Source: Streptomyces sp. NRRL B-24484
GTDB taxonomy: Bacteria; Actinomycetota; Actinomycetes; Streptomycetales; Streptomycetaceae
Assembly: GCF_000717715.1 (NCBI RefSeq)
Contig: NZ_JOAI01000009.1
Span: 111,420 to 175,419, forward strand
DNA length: 64,000 bases
Reading direction: 5' to 3'
This document shows positions 1 through 9,421 of the stretch, in pieces. The notes beneath the pieces are model-generated. The model saw only the letters and a program-made list of their open reading frames with translations, was not told where the DNA came from and made no database searches. The position numbers and the translations under genes were made by a program. Position 1 is the first letter of the stretch. Every line of letters starts with the position of its first letter.

Positions 1-355
1 CCACGATCTGGCCCGGGCGGATCGCCCCGGTCGCGGCGAGTCCGGCGGCGAGGTCGGCGAGGGCGTCGTCGGGCACCGTCAGCAGCACCAGGTCGGCGGC
101 GGCCAGCACCTGCGGCGGGGTCACCAGCCGGACGCCGGGCAGCAGGTTCTCGGCGCGGCGCCGGGAGGCCGCGGACACTCCGGAGGCGGCGACCACCCTG
201 TGGCCGGCCAGCTGCAGGGCGGCGCCGAGCGCCGGGCCGACCCGGCCGGTGCCGACCACGCCGACGGCGAGCCGGGCGGGCCGGTTCTCCGGGTCCAGCG
301 GATCGCCGTAGGGGTCGACCGGCCCGAGGGCCGGGGCATTGTCGGACGCGCTCAC
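1..355 (-). CDS. Rossmann-like DUF2520 domain protein (partial, N-terminal part)
   Basis: The gene runs off the left edge; only the first 118 codons are present. The GTG start at 355 is preceded by a GAGGG ribosome site. After a polar leader of about 28 residues comes a beta-alpha-beta Rossmann start (VGVVGTGRVGPALGAALQLA), followed by VVAASGVSAASRRRAENLLP and LLTVPDDALADL, the pattern of the NADP-binding half of the ProC/DUF2520 family. In streptomycetes such a gene usually precedes panC, but the downstream side is outside the window. The role is unproven; an oxidoreductase tied to pantothenate synthesis is inference from that usual context. Confidence 0.75.
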   Translation of the reverse strand, partial: MSASDNAPALGPVDPYGDPLDPENRPARLAVGVVGTGRVGPALGAALQLAGHRVVAASGVSAASRRRAENLLPGVRLVTPPQVLAAADLVLLTVPDDALADLAAGLAATGAIRPGQIV

Positions 356-558
356 CGCTCGGCCCTCGTCATTGCTTCCCGTTCCAGTCCTGTGCAGGTA
401 CCAGACGTACCGCTCCATCGTACGGGGCCGCCGGTGCGCCCCCTCCGCGCGGGGCCGGGCCGCCGGATCTCCACGGAAGCTTCACAACGCTCCCGGCGAC
501 CCGAACGCTACGGCCGGGTAACTTGGCGCAGTCCGAGCCCCGGGACACGAGGGAGACC

Positions 559-2808
559 ATGCCCAGACGCCTCGGCCTTGCCCGTCCGCACAGACCCCGC
601 ACCATCCGCACCCGCATCATCGCGCTGGTGCTGATCCCCGTCGTCGCCCTGGTCGGTCTGTGGACCTTCGCCATGGTCTCGATGACCGGCGACCTGCGCG
701 CCCTCGTCCGCCTCAAGGACGCCTACCAGTACTTCGGCAGCCCGGTGGACACCGCCGTCGGCCAGATCCAGATCGAGCGCCGGCTGGCCGCCGAGTACCT
801 GGGCTCCGGCGGCGACGCGGCCGCGCTCGCCGCCTACACCGCGCAGGAGCGGGCCACCGACGAGAAGATCCGCGCGATGCGGGCGGCCGCCGAGGACCCC
901 GACCGGCAGGACGAGCTCACCGCCGAGCAGCGGGACACCCTCACCGCGATGACCACCGCCTCCGACGGCCTCGCCCCGCTCCGCCAGGCGGTCATCACCC
1001 GCTCCCTCGGCTGGGACGCCGCGGTCGAGCGGTACACCGCCGCCATCGAGCCCTCGTTCGCCGTCGAGTCCGCGCTCACCGCCCTGCAGGCCGGCCGGCT
1101 CGCCCGCGAGGCCCAGGTGGTCGTGGAACTCGTCCGGGTGCGCGAGTTCGTCTCCCGCGAGGACGCCCTCGGCTCCGGCGCCCGGGCCGCCGGGTCCTTC
1201 ACCCCCGCCCAGTTCCGCGCCTTCGCCGCCGTCGTCGAGGACCGGCGGGTCTTCCAGCGCACCTACGTCGCCGCGCTGCCCGCGGACTCCCGGGCCGGCT
1301 TCGACACCTTCGCCGCCGACCCGCGCTACACCGCGCTGACCGCCGCCGAGGACGGCGTCCTGGACGCCGGCGCCGACGCCGCCGGCCGCGCCGTCGACCG
1401 CAACGGCTGGCGCACCACCATGGACCCGGTCGTCCACCGCTACATGGAGCTGTGCAAGGAGGCCGCCCTCAACTCCGCCGCCCGCGGCCGCGCCTACGCC
1501 GGCGACCAGCTGCTGAAGGCCGGCCTGGCCGGCGGCGCCGGCCTGCTCGCCGTGGTGTTCTCCGTCTGGTACTCGGTGCGCACCGGCCGCCGGATCACCC
1601 GCCGCCTGACCCGGCTGCGGGTCGCCGCCGACCGGCTGGCCAACCGCCAGCTGCCGGACGTCGTCCGCCGCCTGGCCGCCGGCGAGACCGTCGACGTGGA
1701 GCGGGCAGCCCCGCGGCTCGCCTTCGCCCCGGGCGAGAACGACGACGAGATCGGCGACCTCGGCCGCGCCCTCAACCACGCCCGCCGGGCCGCCGTCGAG
1801 GCCGCCGTCGAACAGGCCCGCCTGCGGGCCGGCATCTCCGGCGTCTTCGTCAACATCGCCCGCCGCAGCCAGGCCCTGATCCACCGCCAGCTCAAGCAGC
1901 TGGACGCCATGGAACGCCGCGCCACCGACCCCGACGAGCTCGCCGACCTCTTCCGGGTCGACCACCTCGCCACCCGGATGCGCCGCCACGCCGAGGGCCT
2001 GATCATCCTCTCCGGCGCCGCCCCCGGCCGGCGCTGGCGCAAGCCCGTCCCGCTGGTCGAGGTGGTCGGCTCGGCGGTCGGCGCCGTCGAGGAGTACGAG
2101 CGGGTGGTCGTCCCGCCGATGCCGCAGGTCTTCGTCTCCGGCGCGGCCGTCGCCGACCTCGCCCACCTGGTCGCCGAACTCATCGAGAACGCCACCGCCT
2201 TCTCGCCCCCGCACACCCAGGTCACCATGCGGGCCGGCGAGGCCGCCCACGGCTGCGTGCTGGAGATCGACGACCGCGGCCTCGGCATGGACGAGGACGA
2301 ACTCGCCGCCGCCAACCGCACCCTCGCCGAACAGCAGGAGTTCGACCCCACCCGCACCGAGCGGCTCGGCCTCTTCGTCACCGGCCGGCTCGCCCGGCGC
2401 CACGGCATCGAGGTGGCCCTGCGCCGCTCGCCGTACGGCGGCACCACCGCCGTGGTACTGCTGCCGAAGGCCGTCCTCGCCGAGGCGCCCGCGCCGGAGC
2501 CGCGACCGGTACCGGTGCCCGAGGCGCCGGCCGAGTCCGAGCCCGACCCGGTCGCCGACGCGCCCGCCGCCGCGGTGCTGCCGATGCGGCGCGCCCTGCC
2601 GACCCGGACCCGCCGGGCGCTCCCGGCGCCGGGGCCGCAGACACCGCCGCCCGCGGCCGACACGCCCACCGACACCCCCACCGACACCCCCGCCGGGTCG
2701 CCCGAGATCTCGGCCGAGCAGATGGGCGCCGTCTTCGGCGCGTTCCAGCGCGGGCTGGACCGCGGCCGCGGCACCCGCACCCCGCACCATCCGGAGGACG
2801 AACGATGA
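559..2808 (+). CDS. cvnA: Conservon sensor CvnA: membrane nitrate/nitrite-sensing-domain histidine kinase-like protein
   Basis: This 749-aa membrane protein is the receptor-like component of a conservon. A first membrane segment lies at about residues 17-40, an extracytoplasmic NIT-type helical sensor at about 50-315, a second membrane segment at about 318-340, and then a HAMP-like linker. The cytoplasmic part has a DHLATRMRRHAE helix in place of a classical H-box, an N-box (ELIENATAFSPPHTQV, about 540) and a G1 box (DDRGLGMDEDE, about 570) of a GHKL ATPase. The tail beyond about 640 is Pro/Ala/Thr-rich with a short PTDTPTDTP repeat. I chose the ATG at 559 because GAGGGAG lies just upstream; a TTG at 523 is in frame but has no ribosome site. 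It overlaps cvnB by ATGA, so the operon is translationally coupled. Confidence 0.85.
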   Translation: MPRRLGLARPHRPRTIRTRIIALVLIPVVALVGLWTFAMVSMTGDLRALVRLKDAYQYFGSPVDTAVGQIQIERRLAAEYLGSGGDAAALAAYTAQERATDEKIRAMRAAAEDPDRQDELTAEQRDTLTAMTTASDGLAPLRQAVITRSLGWDAAVERYTAAIEPSFAVESALTALQAGRLAREAQVVVELVRVREFVSREDALGSGARAAGSFTPAQFRAFAAVVEDRRVFQRTYVAALPADSRAGFDTFAADPRYTALTAAEDGVLDAGADAAGRAVDRNGWRTTMDPVVHRYMELCKEAALNSAARGRAYAGDQLLKAGLAGGAGLLAVVFSVWYSVRTGRRITRRLTRLRVAADRLANRQLPDVVRRLAAGETVDVERAAPRLAFAPGENDDEIGDLGRALNHARRAAVEAAVEQARLRAGISGVFVNIARRSQALIHRQLKQLDAMERRATDPDELADLFRVDHLATRMRRHAEGLIILSGAAPGRRWRKPVPLVEVVGSAVGAVEEYERVVVPPMPQVFVSGAAVADLAHLVAELIENATAFSPPHTQVTMRAGEAAHGCVLEIDDRGLGMDEDELAAANRTLAEQQEFDPTRTERLGLFVTGRLARRHGIEVALRRSPYGGTTAVVLLPKAVLAEAPAPEPRPVPVPEAPAESEPDPVADAPAAAVLPMRRALPTRTRRALPAPGPQTPPPAADTPTDTPTDTPAGSPEISAEQMGAVFGAFQRGLDRGRGTRTPHHPEDER

Positions 2809-3248
2809 GCGCGACCGACACCACCGAACAGGCCGGCGGCGGCCTGGACTGGCTGCTGGAGGACCTGGTCGACAGCACCGAGCACGTCCGCCAGGCCGTG
2901 CTGCTCTCCTCCGACGGCCTGCCCACCGCCGCCTCCACCGGGCTGAGCACCGAGGACGCCGACCACCTCGCCGCCGTCTGCTCCGGCTTCCACAGCCTCG
3001 CCCGCGGCGTCGGCAGCCGCTTCGAGGCGGGCGGCGTCCGGCAGACCATGGTGATGCTGGAGGACGCCTTCCTCTTCGTCTCGCCGGCCGGCGAGGGCAG
3101 TTGCCTGGCCGTGCTCTGCGGGCCGCAGGCCGACGTCGGCCAGATCGCCTACGAGATGCAGATGCTCGTCCGCCGGGTCGGCCGCCACCTCTCCACCCCG
3201 ATCCGGGCCGACTCAGACCCGGCGGCCGCCGGACGGGCGGCCACATGA
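2805..3248 (+). CDS. cvnB: Conservon CvnB: roadblock/LC7-domain protein
   Basis: This 147-aa cytoplasmic protein is a single roadblock/LC7 domain (WLLEDLVDSTEHVRQAVLLS, then the beta-hairpin pair around LPTAASTGLS and FLFVSPAGEGSCLAVLC). In characterised conservons CvnB sits in a membrane complex with CvnA, CvnC and the Ras-like GTPase CvnD, and roadblock proteins usually act as partners or GAPs of small GTPases. Both gene junctions are ATGA overlaps. What is odd here is the absence of any GTPase gene for it to serve within the operon. Confidence 0.88.
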   Translation: MSATDTTEQAGGGLDWLLEDLVDSTEHVRQAVLLSSDGLPTAASTGLSTEDADHLAAVCSGFHSLARGVGSRFEAGGVRQTMVMLEDAFLFVSPAGEGSCLAVLCGPQADVGQIAYEMQMLVRRVGRHLSTPIRADSDPAAAGRAAT

Positions 3249-3613
3249 GCGGGCACTGGTACGACGACGAGGCCGGCCCGATGGTCCGGCCGTTCACCCT
3301 GACGGGCGGGCGCACCCGCTCCGCCGAGGGCGAGCGCTACGACCTGCTGGCCGCGGTCTCGGCGGTGCCGGACGCCGAGCCCGCCGCCCACCTGGACCAC
3401 GCCCGCAGCGCCCTGCTGGACCGGATCAGGGCCCGGGCCTGCCCGCTGGCCGAACTCGCCGCCGACGCCGACCTGCCGATCGGCGCCCTGCGGGTGCTGC
3501 TCGGCGACCTCGTCCAGGCCGGGCTCGTTCGGGTCGGCCAGAGCGCCGCCGAGGCCGGCCGGCCGGACGTCCGCCTGCTCCGCGAGGTCATCCGGGGCCT
3601 GCGGCGGCTCTGA
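3245..3613 (+). CDS. cvnC: Conservon CvnC: DUF742 protein
   Basis: This 122-aa protein matches the DUF742 family: an N-terminal region ending in VRPFTLTGGRTR and a C-terminal winged-helix-like part (CPLAELAADADLPIGALRVLL then LVQAGLVRVG). It overlaps cvnB by ATGA. In complete conservons cvnC is followed immediately by cvnD, a GTPase of about 190-200 aa. Here the next gene is a convergent response regulator only 49 bp away, so the conservon is a three-gene version. The start and family are secure; the function without CvnD is unknown. Confidence 0.87.
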   Translation: MSGHWYDDEAGPMVRPFTLTGGRTRSAEGERYDLLAAVSAVPDAEPAAHLDHARSALLDRIRARACPLAELAADADLPIGALRVLLGDLVQAGLVRVGQSAAEAGRPDVRLLREVIRGLRRL

Positions 3614-3641
3614 CCGGGGACGTCCGTCCGGGGGCGTCCGT

Positions 3642-3662
3642 CCGGGGGCGGGTGGCCCCCGG
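3642..3662. terminator. Hairpin between convergent cvnC and response regulator genes
   Basis: CCGGGGGC at 3642-3649 pairs with GCCCCCGG at 3655-3662 across a 5-nt loop. It lies in the 49-bp gap between convergent genes and reaches the stop codon of the minus-strand gene. A short direct repeat (GTCCGTCCGGGGGC, twice) runs into it. Confidence 0.5.
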
Positions 3663-4352
3663 TCAGTCCGCGGCCCCCGCTCGGACCAGGCCGTTCTCGT
3701 AGGCCAGCACCACGGCCTGGACGCGGTCGCGCAGGCCCAGTTTGGCCAGGATCCGGCCGACGTGGGTCTTCACGGTGGCCTCCGACAGGGTCAGCCGGGC
3801 GGCGATCTCGCTGTTCGACAGGCCCTGGGCCACCAGCAGGAACACCTCCCGCTCGCGGTCGGTGAGCGGCTCCAGCACCGGCGATCCGGGCGCCGTCGAC
3901 GGCGTCGGCAGCACCTGGGCGAAGCGGTCGATCATGCGCCGGGTGGTGGTCGGCGCGACCACCGCGTCGCCGCCGTGCACCGCGCGGATCGCCGCGACCA
4001 GCTCGGTCGGCGGCACGTCCTTGAGCAGGAAGCCGCTCGCGCCGGCCTTCAGCGCGGCGAAGGCGTACTCGTCCAGGTCGAAGGTGGTCAGGATGAGCAC
4101 GTGGGGCGCCCCCGGCAGCGGCGTGCCGGAGTCGTCCAGGCAGATCCGCCGGGTGGCCTGGACGCCGTCCAGCCGGGGCATGCGGACGTCCATCAGCACC
4201 ACGTCGACCTGCGTCCCGGCGAGCAGCTCCAGCGCCTGCGCGCCGTCGCCCGCCTCGGCGGCGATCTCGATGTCGCCCTGCGACTGCAGGACCATCCGGA
4301 AGCCCGTACGCAGCAGCTCCTGGTCGTCCACGAGCATCACGCGGATGGTCAC
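3663..4352 (-). CDS. NarL/LuxR-family response regulator
   Basis: This 229-aa regulator has an N-terminal receiver domain (VMLVDDQELLRTGF with the acidic pair, phosphoacceptor in VVLMDVRMPRLDG, Lys in GFLLKDVPP) and a C-terminal LuxR-type HTH (LTDREREVFLLVAQGLSNSE, then EATVKTHVGRILAKLGL). The GTG start at 4352 is preceded by GAAGGAG at a spacing of 8. It lies 38 nt downstream of the histidine kinase gene on the same strand, so the two form a kinase-regulator operon. The target genes are not evident from the sequence. Confidence 0.92.
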   Translation of the reverse strand: MTIRVMLVDDQELLRTGFRMVLQSQGDIEIAAEAGDGAQALELLAGTQVDVVLMDVRMPRLDGVQATRRICLDDSGTPLPGAPHVLILTTFDLDEYAFAALKAGASGFLLKDVPPTELVAAIRAVHGGDAVVAPTTTRRMIDRFAQVLPTPSTAPGSPVLEPLTDREREVFLLVAQGLSNSEIAARLTLSEATVKTHVGRILAKLGLRDRVQAVVLAYENGLVRAGAAD

Positions 4353-4390
4353 GGTCGGTTCTCCTTCACCTGAGCGGTCGTGCCCCGGCC

Positions 4391-5608
4391 TCAGCCGGCG
4401 GTCTTGAGGGGGAGGACGGCCCGGATCCGGAAGCCGCCGCCCGGCCGCGGGCCGACGTCGAGGCTGCCGCTCACCATGCCGACCCGCTCGCGCATGCCGA
4501 TCAGACCATGGCCGGGCCCGTCGCCACCACCGTCGATCTGCTCCGCGGTGCTGCCGCGGCCGTCGTCCTCGACCAGCACCTCCAGGTCGCGGTCGCCGAA
4601 GTCCACCGCCACCCGGGCCCGGGCGCCCGGACCGCCGTGCTTGCGCACGTTGGTCAGCGCCTCCTGGACGATCCGGTACACCGTCAGCTCCAGGCCGCGC
4701 GGCAGCTCCCGCGGCTCGCCCGAGGTGGCGAAGTCCACCGGCAGGCCGGCCGTGCGCACCTGCTCCAGCAGCTCCGGCAGCTCCTCCACGCCGGGCTGCG
4801 GGACGTACTCCTCGGCCGTCTCCGAGGTCCGCAGCACGCCGAGCAGCCGGCGCATCTCGACCAGCGCCTGGCGGCCGGTCGCGGCGATCGTGCCGAGGGC
4901 CTCCTTCGCCTGTTGCGGTGAGTTGTCCAGCACGTAGGCGGCCCCGTCGGCCTGAACGATCATCACGGAGACGTTGTGCGCGACCACGTCGTGCAGCTCC
5001 CGCGCGATCCGGGCGCGCTCGGCGGCCACCGCCACCTTCGCCTGGGCGTCCCGCTCGCGCTCCAGCCGGGCCGCCCGGTCCTCCAGCTCGACCAGGTAGG
5101 CCCCGCGGACCCGGGTCAGCCGGCCCCACGCCCAGCAGAGCACGAACGGCGTCGACATCAGCACCGCCACGAACACCAGCTGCCAGGTGCTCGGCCCCGG
5201 CGGCGGGGACGGGTCGTCCGGCAGCGGGTCGCCGCTGTTGTCGAACCGCCACAGCGTCAGCGGACCGGCCACCAGACCCACCGCGAGCACCAGCCGGGAC
5301 GCCCACCGCGAGCCGAAGGCCGCCCCGGTGTACGCGAACACCAGGTAGCCGATGGACGAGGCGCCCGGGGTGACGTCCAGCACGAGCTGGCCCAGCCCGA
5401 GCGCGGTGCCCCCGGCCACGGCCAGGTCCGGGTACCGGCGCCGGACCACCATCAGCGCGGCGATCGCCAGCGAGAAGAACAGACCGCCGTAGAGCTGCAG
5501 GTCCGACTCCGAGAAGTCGGAGAGCGCGCCGAGCAGGAGGACCACCAGCGCCCAGGCGGAGTCGACCACCATCGGGTGACGGCGGAGCCAGGCGTTGAGT
5601 CGATGCAC
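4391..5608 (-). CDS. NarL-type sensor histidine kinase
   Basis: This 405-aa membrane kinase has four to five hydrophobic segments in residues 1-170 with no large outside domain, so it probably senses something in or near the membrane. A coiled coil (about 170-200) leads to a HisKA_3 dimerisation box with the phosphoacceptor His in [18 protein letters not shown], followed by a GHKL ATPase with [10 protein letters not shown] (N-box), DDGRGS and [11 protein letters not shown]. The start is GTG at 5608; TAGGCT ends only 6 nt upstream with no ribosome site, so the mRNA is probably leaderless. The cognate regulator is the next gene. Confidence 0.92.
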   Translation of the reverse strand: MHRLNAWLRRHPMVVDSAWALVVLLLGALSDFSESDLQLYGGLFFSLAIAALMVVRRRYPDLAVAGGTALGLGQLVLDVTPGASSIGYLVFAYTGAAFGSRWASRLVLAVGLVAGPLTLWRFDNSGDPLPDDPSPPPGPSTWQLVFVAVLMSTPFVLCWAWGRLTRVRGAYLVELEDRAARLERERDAQAKVAVAAERARIARELHDVVAHNVSVMIVQADGAAYVLDNSPQQAKEALGTIAATGRQALVEMRRLLGVLRTSETAEEYVPQPGVEELPELLEQVRTAGLPVDFATSGEPRELPRGLELTVYRIVQEALTNVRKHGGPGARARVAVDFGDRDLEVLVEDDGRGSTAEQIDGGGDGPGHGLIGMRERVGMVSGSLDVGPRPGGGFRIRAVLPLKTAG

Positions 5609-5729
5609 GCTCCAAGCCTAGGCAGTCGCACGGCACCCCCAGGTCCGCCGCGAGAGCGATCCGCCATCCGCCGCAGGGTGGAGACGGACCCCGCCGGGAC
5701 ACCCCCGCCGACCGGTAGCGTCGACCCAC

Positions 5730-6743
5730 GTGACCTGGAAGCGGTGGCGGCCCGCCATGGAAGAGGCGCTGTACGGCGCGGACGGCTTCTACCGGGGACC
5801 GGAGGGGCCGGCCGGGCACTTCCGCACCTCCGTGCACGCCTCGCCGCTGTTCGCCGGAGCGGTCGCCCGGCTGCTCGCCGAGACCGACGAGGCGCTCGGC
5901 CGCCCCGAGCGGCTCGACCTGGTCGACGTGGGCGCCGGCCGCGGCGAGCTCCTGACCGGCGTGCTCGCCGCCCTCGACCCGGAGCTCGCCGCCCGGGTCC
6001 GCCCGTACGCCGTCGAGCTCGCCGCCCGCCCGGCCGGCCTGCCCCCGTCCGTGCTGTGGACGGACACCCTGCCGACCGGGCTGACCGGACTGCTCTTCGC
6101 CAACGAGTGGCTCGACAACGTGCCGCTCGACATCGCCGGACCCGACGAGGACGGCGCGCTGCACTACGTCGAGGTCGGCCCCGACGGCGAGGAACGGCCC
6201 GGCGGCCCGCTCGCGGCGGCCGACGCCGCCTGGGCCGCCCGCTGGTGGCCGGACGGCGAGCGGATCGAACTCGGCCGCACCCGCGACGAGGCCTGGGCCG
6301 CGGCCGTCGCCGCCCTGGACCGCGGCCTCGCCGTCGCCGTCGACTACGCCCACACCGCCGCCGACCGGCCGCCCTTCGGCACCCTCGCCGGCTTCCGCGG
6401 CGGCCGCGAGGTCCGGCCCGTCCCCGACGGCGGCTGCGACGTCACCGCGCACGTCGCCCTGGACTCGGTCGCCTCGGCGGCCGCCCCCGTCGTCCACAGC
6501 CTGTGGACGACGCAGCGGGCCGCGCTGCACGCCCTCGGCGTGCACGGCGGACGGCCCCCGCTCGCCCTCGCCTCCACCGACCCGGCCGGCTACCTGCGGG
6601 CCCTCGGCGGGGCCGGCGAGGCCGCCGAGCTGACCGACCCCGCCGGGCTGGGCGGCTTCGGCTGGCTGGCCCAGGCCGTCCGCATGCCGGTACCGCGGAG
6701 CCTGGAGGGACTCCCCGCACCCGCGGGGTGGCAGACTCTGTAG
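5730..6743 (+). CDS. NDUFAF7/MidA-family (DUF185) SAM-dependent methyltransferase
   Basis: This 337-aa protein carries the SAM-binding motif I ([16 protein letters not shown], about 70-85) and the family-diagnostic [14 protein letters not shown] (about 125-140), which corresponds to NEFFDALP in NDUFAF7/MidA proteins. In mitochondria NDUFAF7 methylates a conserved Arg of NDUFS2, the NuoD homologue of complex I. The gene directly downstream here, 2 bp after the stop codon, is a NuoD homologue that keeps the corresponding Arg in MHRGAEK. A bacterial enzyme-substrate pair is therefore a strong inference. The GTG start sits 8 nt after TAGCGT, so a leaderless mRNA is likely, and translation of nuoD2 is probably coupled to it. 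Confidence 0.85.
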   Translation: MTWKRWRPAMEEALYGADGFYRGPEGPAGHFRTSVHASPLFAGAVARLLAETDEALGRPERLDLVDVGAGRGELLTGVLAALDPELAARVRPYAVELAARPAGLPPSVLWTDTLPTGLTGLLFANEWLDNVPLDIAGPDEDGALHYVEVGPDGEERPGGPLAAADAAWAARWWPDGERIELGRTRDEAWAAAVAALDRGLAVAVDYAHTAADRPPFGTLAGFRGGREVRPVPDGGCDVTAHVALDSVASAAAPVVHSLWTTQRAALHALGVHGGRPPLALASTDPAGYLRALGGAGEAAELTDPAGLGGFGWLAQAVRMPVPRSLEGLPAPAGWQTL

Positions 6744-6745
6744 CC

Positions 6746-7909
6746 ATGAGGGAGACCACGGTCGGCATCGGCGCGGGTGCGCAGCAGCTCACGGGCGAGC
6801 TGGGCACCAGCGACATGGTGCTCAACATCGGCCCGCAGCACCCGTCCACGCACGGCGTGCTGCGGCTGAAGCTGGTGCTGGACGGCGAGCGGATCGTCAC
6901 CGCGGAGCCGGTCATCGGCTACATGCACCGCGGCGCCGAGAAGCTCTTCGAGGCCCGTGACTACCGGCAGATCATCATGCTGGCGAACCGGCACGACTGG
7001 CTCTCCGCCTTCTCCAACGAACTCGGCGTCGTCCTCGCCGTCGAGCGGATGCTCGGCATGGAGGTGCCCGAGCGGGCGGTGTGGATCCGCACCCTGCTCG
7101 CCGAGCTCAACCGGGTGCTCAACCACCTGATGTTCCTCGGCTCCTACCCGCTGGAGCTGGGCGGCATCACCCCGATCTTCCACGCCTTCCACGGCCGCGA
7201 GGAGCTCCAGCACGTCCTGGAGGAGGCCTCCGGCGGGCGCATGCACTACATGTTCAACCGGGTCGGCGGTCTCAAGGAGGACCTCCCGGCCGGCTGGCTC
7301 GGCCGCGTCCGGCAGGCCGTCGCCGCCGTGCGCAAGCAGCTCCCGGTGTACGAGGACCTCGTCCTCGGCAACGAGATCTTCCGCGGCCGGACGGCCGGGG
7401 TCGGCGTCCTCACCCGCGAGCAGGTCCACGCCTACGGCGTGAGCGGGCCGATCGCCCGGGCCAGCGGGGTCGACTTCGACCTCCGCCGCGACGAGCCCTA
7501 CCTCGCGTACGGGGAGCTCGCCGACCTGCTGACGGTCGTCGTGCGGGAGGAGGGCGACTGCCTGGCCCGCTTCGAGTGCCTGCTGGAGCAGACCGCCAAC
7601 TCGCTCGACCTCGCCGAGGCCTGCCTCGACCGGCTCGCCGGGCTCGCCCCGGGCCCGGTCAACCTGCGGCTGCCCAAGGTCCTCAAGGCCCCGGAGGGCA
7701 CCACCTACGCCTGGACCGAGAACCCGCTCGGCATCAACGGCTACTACCTGGTGTCCCGCGGCGACAAGACGCCGTGGCGGCTCAAGCTCCGCTCCGCCTC
7801 GTACAACAACATCCAGGCCCTCACCGAACTGCTGCCGGGCACCCTGGTCGCCGACATGGTGGCCATCCTCGGCTCGATGTTCTTCGTCGTCGGCGACATC
7901 GACAAGTAG
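6746..7909 (+). CDS. nuoD2: Orphan NADH-quinone oxidoreductase subunit D (NuoD-like)
   Basis: This 387-aa protein is a full-length 49-kDa/NuoD-family subunit: [13 protein letters not shown] (about 29-41), [12 protein letters not shown] (58-69, Arg62 at the position methylated in NDUFS2), [20 protein letters not shown], the [16 protein letters not shown] segment and the C-terminal [23 protein letters not shown]. NuoD lines the quinone pocket next to cluster N2 in complex I. No other nuo genes are nearby, so it is an orphan paralogue, as in S. coelicolor where a second nuoD exists outside the nuo operon. It starts 2 bp after the methyltransferase stop with no ribosome site of its own. Confidence 0.92.
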   Translation: MRETTVGIGAGAQQLTGELGTSDMVLNIGPQHPSTHGVLRLKLVLDGERIVTAEPVIGYMHRGAEKLFEARDYRQIIMLANRHDWLSAFSNELGVVLAVERMLGMEVPERAVWIRTLLAELNRVLNHLMFLGSYPLELGGITPIFHAFHGREELQHVLEEASGGRMHYMFNRVGGLKEDLPAGWLGRVRQAVAAVRKQLPVYEDLVLGNEIFRGRTAGVGVLTREQVHAYGVSGPIARASGVDFDLRRDEPYLAYGELADLLTVVVREEGDCLARFECLLEQTANSLDLAEACLDRLAGLAPGPVNLRLPKVLKAPEGTTYAWTENPLGINGYYLVSRGDKTPWRLKLRSASYNNIQALTELLPGTLVADMVAILGSMFFVVGDIDK

Positions 7910-7929
7910 CAGTGTGCCCGGTCGCAGGG

Positions 7930-8796
7930 CTAGCTGTCCGCGGGGTGCGGGGCGAGCTTCTTGTGGCCCTCGGTGGCGATCCGCTGCTCGCAGAGGGAGG
8001 CCAGGACGGCGTACGCCTCGGGCCCCATCAGTTCGGTGAGCTCGGCGCGGTAGCTGACGTACACCGGGTCCGGGGCGTTGTGCGCCTCCGGGCTGCCGGT
8101 GCACCACCAGTGCAGGTCGTGGCCGCCCGGCCCCCACCCGCGGCGGTCGTACTCGCCGATGCTCACCTGCAGGTAGCGGGTGTCGTCGGGCCGGTCGATC
8201 CAGTCGTAGGTGCGGCGGACGGGCAGCTGCCAGCAGACGTCCGGCTTGGTCTCCAGGGGCTCGCGGCCCTCCTCCAGCGCCAGGATGTGCAGCGCGCAGC
8301 CCGCCCCGCCGGGGAAGTCCGGGCTGTTGCGGAAGAGGCAGGCGCCGTCGATCCGCCGGGTCTGCCGGTCGCCGTCCTCGTCGAGCATGGTGATGCCGCC
8401 GTCGAGGCGGATCCGGCCCTTGGCGTCGGTGCCGTGCGGGTGGTTCTCCCACATCTCGGGCGTGAGCCGGGCGGCGTGGCCGGCGACCCGCTGCTCGTCG
8501 TCCTCGTCCGAGTAGTGGGCGCCGAGGGTGCAGCAGCCGTCGGAGGCGCCGCGACCCTCCTCGATGCCGTGGCAGCCCCGGCCGAAGATGCAGCCCCAGC
8601 TGGAGGTGAGCCAGGTGAGGTCGCAGCGGAACACCTGCTCCTCGTCGGCCGGGTCGGTGAACTCGGCCCAGGCGCGGGCGAAGTCCAGCGGGACCTCGGG
8701 ACGCACGGTCGGCATCGCGAGGTCGACCACCGTCGAGGCCGGCTTCGTGCCGTTCTTCTTCGGCTTCTTGTGCTGTGCGGTGTCTGCTGCTGCCAC
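7930..8796 (-). CDS. Cys-rich conserved protein, possibly DUF3109-like
   Basis: This 288-aa soluble protein has a basic N-terminus (KKPKKNGTK) and a central Cys/His cluster ([15 protein letters not shown], then [18 protein letters not shown]) with further Cys in [15 protein letters not shown] and DVCWQLP, consistent with metal binding. The Cys spacing resembles DUF3109-type proteins, but I am not certain of the family. The GTG start at 8796 is 6 nt after TACCCT on the minus strand and lacks a ribosome site, so it is probably leaderless. It is convergent with nuoD2 and separated by only 20 bp. No function can be assigned. Confidence 0.7.
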   Translation of the reverse strand: MAAADTAQHKKPKKNGTKPASTVVDLAMPTVRPEVPLDFARAWAEFTDPADEEQVFRCDLTWLTSSWGCIFGRGCHGIEEGRGASDGCCTLGAHYSDEDDEQRVAGHAARLTPEMWENHPHGTDAKGRIRLDGGITMLDEDGDRQTRRIDGACLFRNSPDFPGGAGCALHILALEEGREPLETKPDVCWQLPVRRTYDWIDRPDDTRYLQVSIGEYDRRGWGPGGHDLHWWCTGSPEAHNAPDPVYVSYRAELTELMGPEAYAVLASLCEQRIATEGHKKLAPHPADS

Positions 8797-9036
8797 GCTG
8801 CAAGGGTATGGCCTCGGGTGCCGTTTCCCGGCGGCGCCGGTGCCGCACACCGGCGGCGCACCCGCCCCGCACCCGTCCCGCACGGGCCGGGCACCGGCCG
8901 TGCGCACCCGTCCGCCGGGTCGTGAAGGCAGGGTGAAGAGGCTCACCGCGGCACGGGCCGTCCCGCCCGCGGGGCCTAGGATGGCGGGCTGCAGACCGCT
9001 GCGTACGGGGACGCGACGCGACGACGGGGGACGGGG
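8797..9036. promoter_or_regulatory. Divergent intergenic region before the type VII locus
   Basis: This 240-bp gap holds the leaderless promoter of the Cys-rich gene (TACCCT on the minus strand at 8803-8808) and, for the rightward genes, a TAGGAT hexamer at 8977-8982 that could be the -10 element of the esx-effector-immunity operon. No clear -35 partner was found for the latter. Confidence 0.35.
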
Positions 9037-9381
9037 ATGGCCGACAGGGTTCTGTTGAAGCCTTGGGAACTGCACGGCGAGGGGCGGGAGTTCGAGACGG
9101 TTTCGAACGACTTCGCGCGGGCGGCGCTCGACCTGGAGAACGGACTGGCCGCACTCGGCACCCCCTGGGGACGGGACGAGCCGGGCCAGGGGTTCGGCGA
9201 GGCGTACGAGGGCGCCCGGGAGGGCGTGCTGGCCGGGCTGCAGGGCCTGGCCGACCGGCTCGGCGGCATCGGGACGGGCCTGCACACCATGGCCGACAAC
9301 GCGGAGCAGAACGAGCAGGGCAACCGCGACGCCTTCCGGGCGATCGACCCGGGAACCGGCGCGGCGCCCACCGCGCTCTGA
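9037..9381 (+). CDS. WXG100-like type VII secretion small protein
   Basis: This 114-aa protein is predicted all-helical, with two amphipathic helices around a turn containing [20 protein letters not shown], where the Trp-Gly pair stands in for the WXG motif; the second helix ([19 protein letters not shown]) continues to a helical tail ([18 protein letters not shown]). This is the pattern of actinobacterial Esx/WXG100-family partners secreted by type VII systems. It is the first gene of a three-gene operon with a large effector (40 bp downstream) and an immunity-like gene. No secretion apparatus gene (EccC, EccD, MycP) lies in the window, so export would depend on a distant locus. Confidence 0.75.
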   Translation: MADRVLLKPWELHGEGREFETVSNDFARAALDLENGLAALGTPWGRDEPGQGFGEAYEGAREGVLAGLQGLADRLGGIGTGLHTMADNAEQNEQGNRDAFRAIDPGTGAAPTAL

Positions 9382-9421
9382 GTCGACGGACCGTCAAGCC
9401 GCACCACCGAAGGGGGACCAC

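Noticed and set aside
508..3315. 935-codon minus-strand frame opposite the conservon
   Set aside because: It mirrors the cvnABC genes and has no recognisable domain; the plus-strand genes are coupled and conserved.
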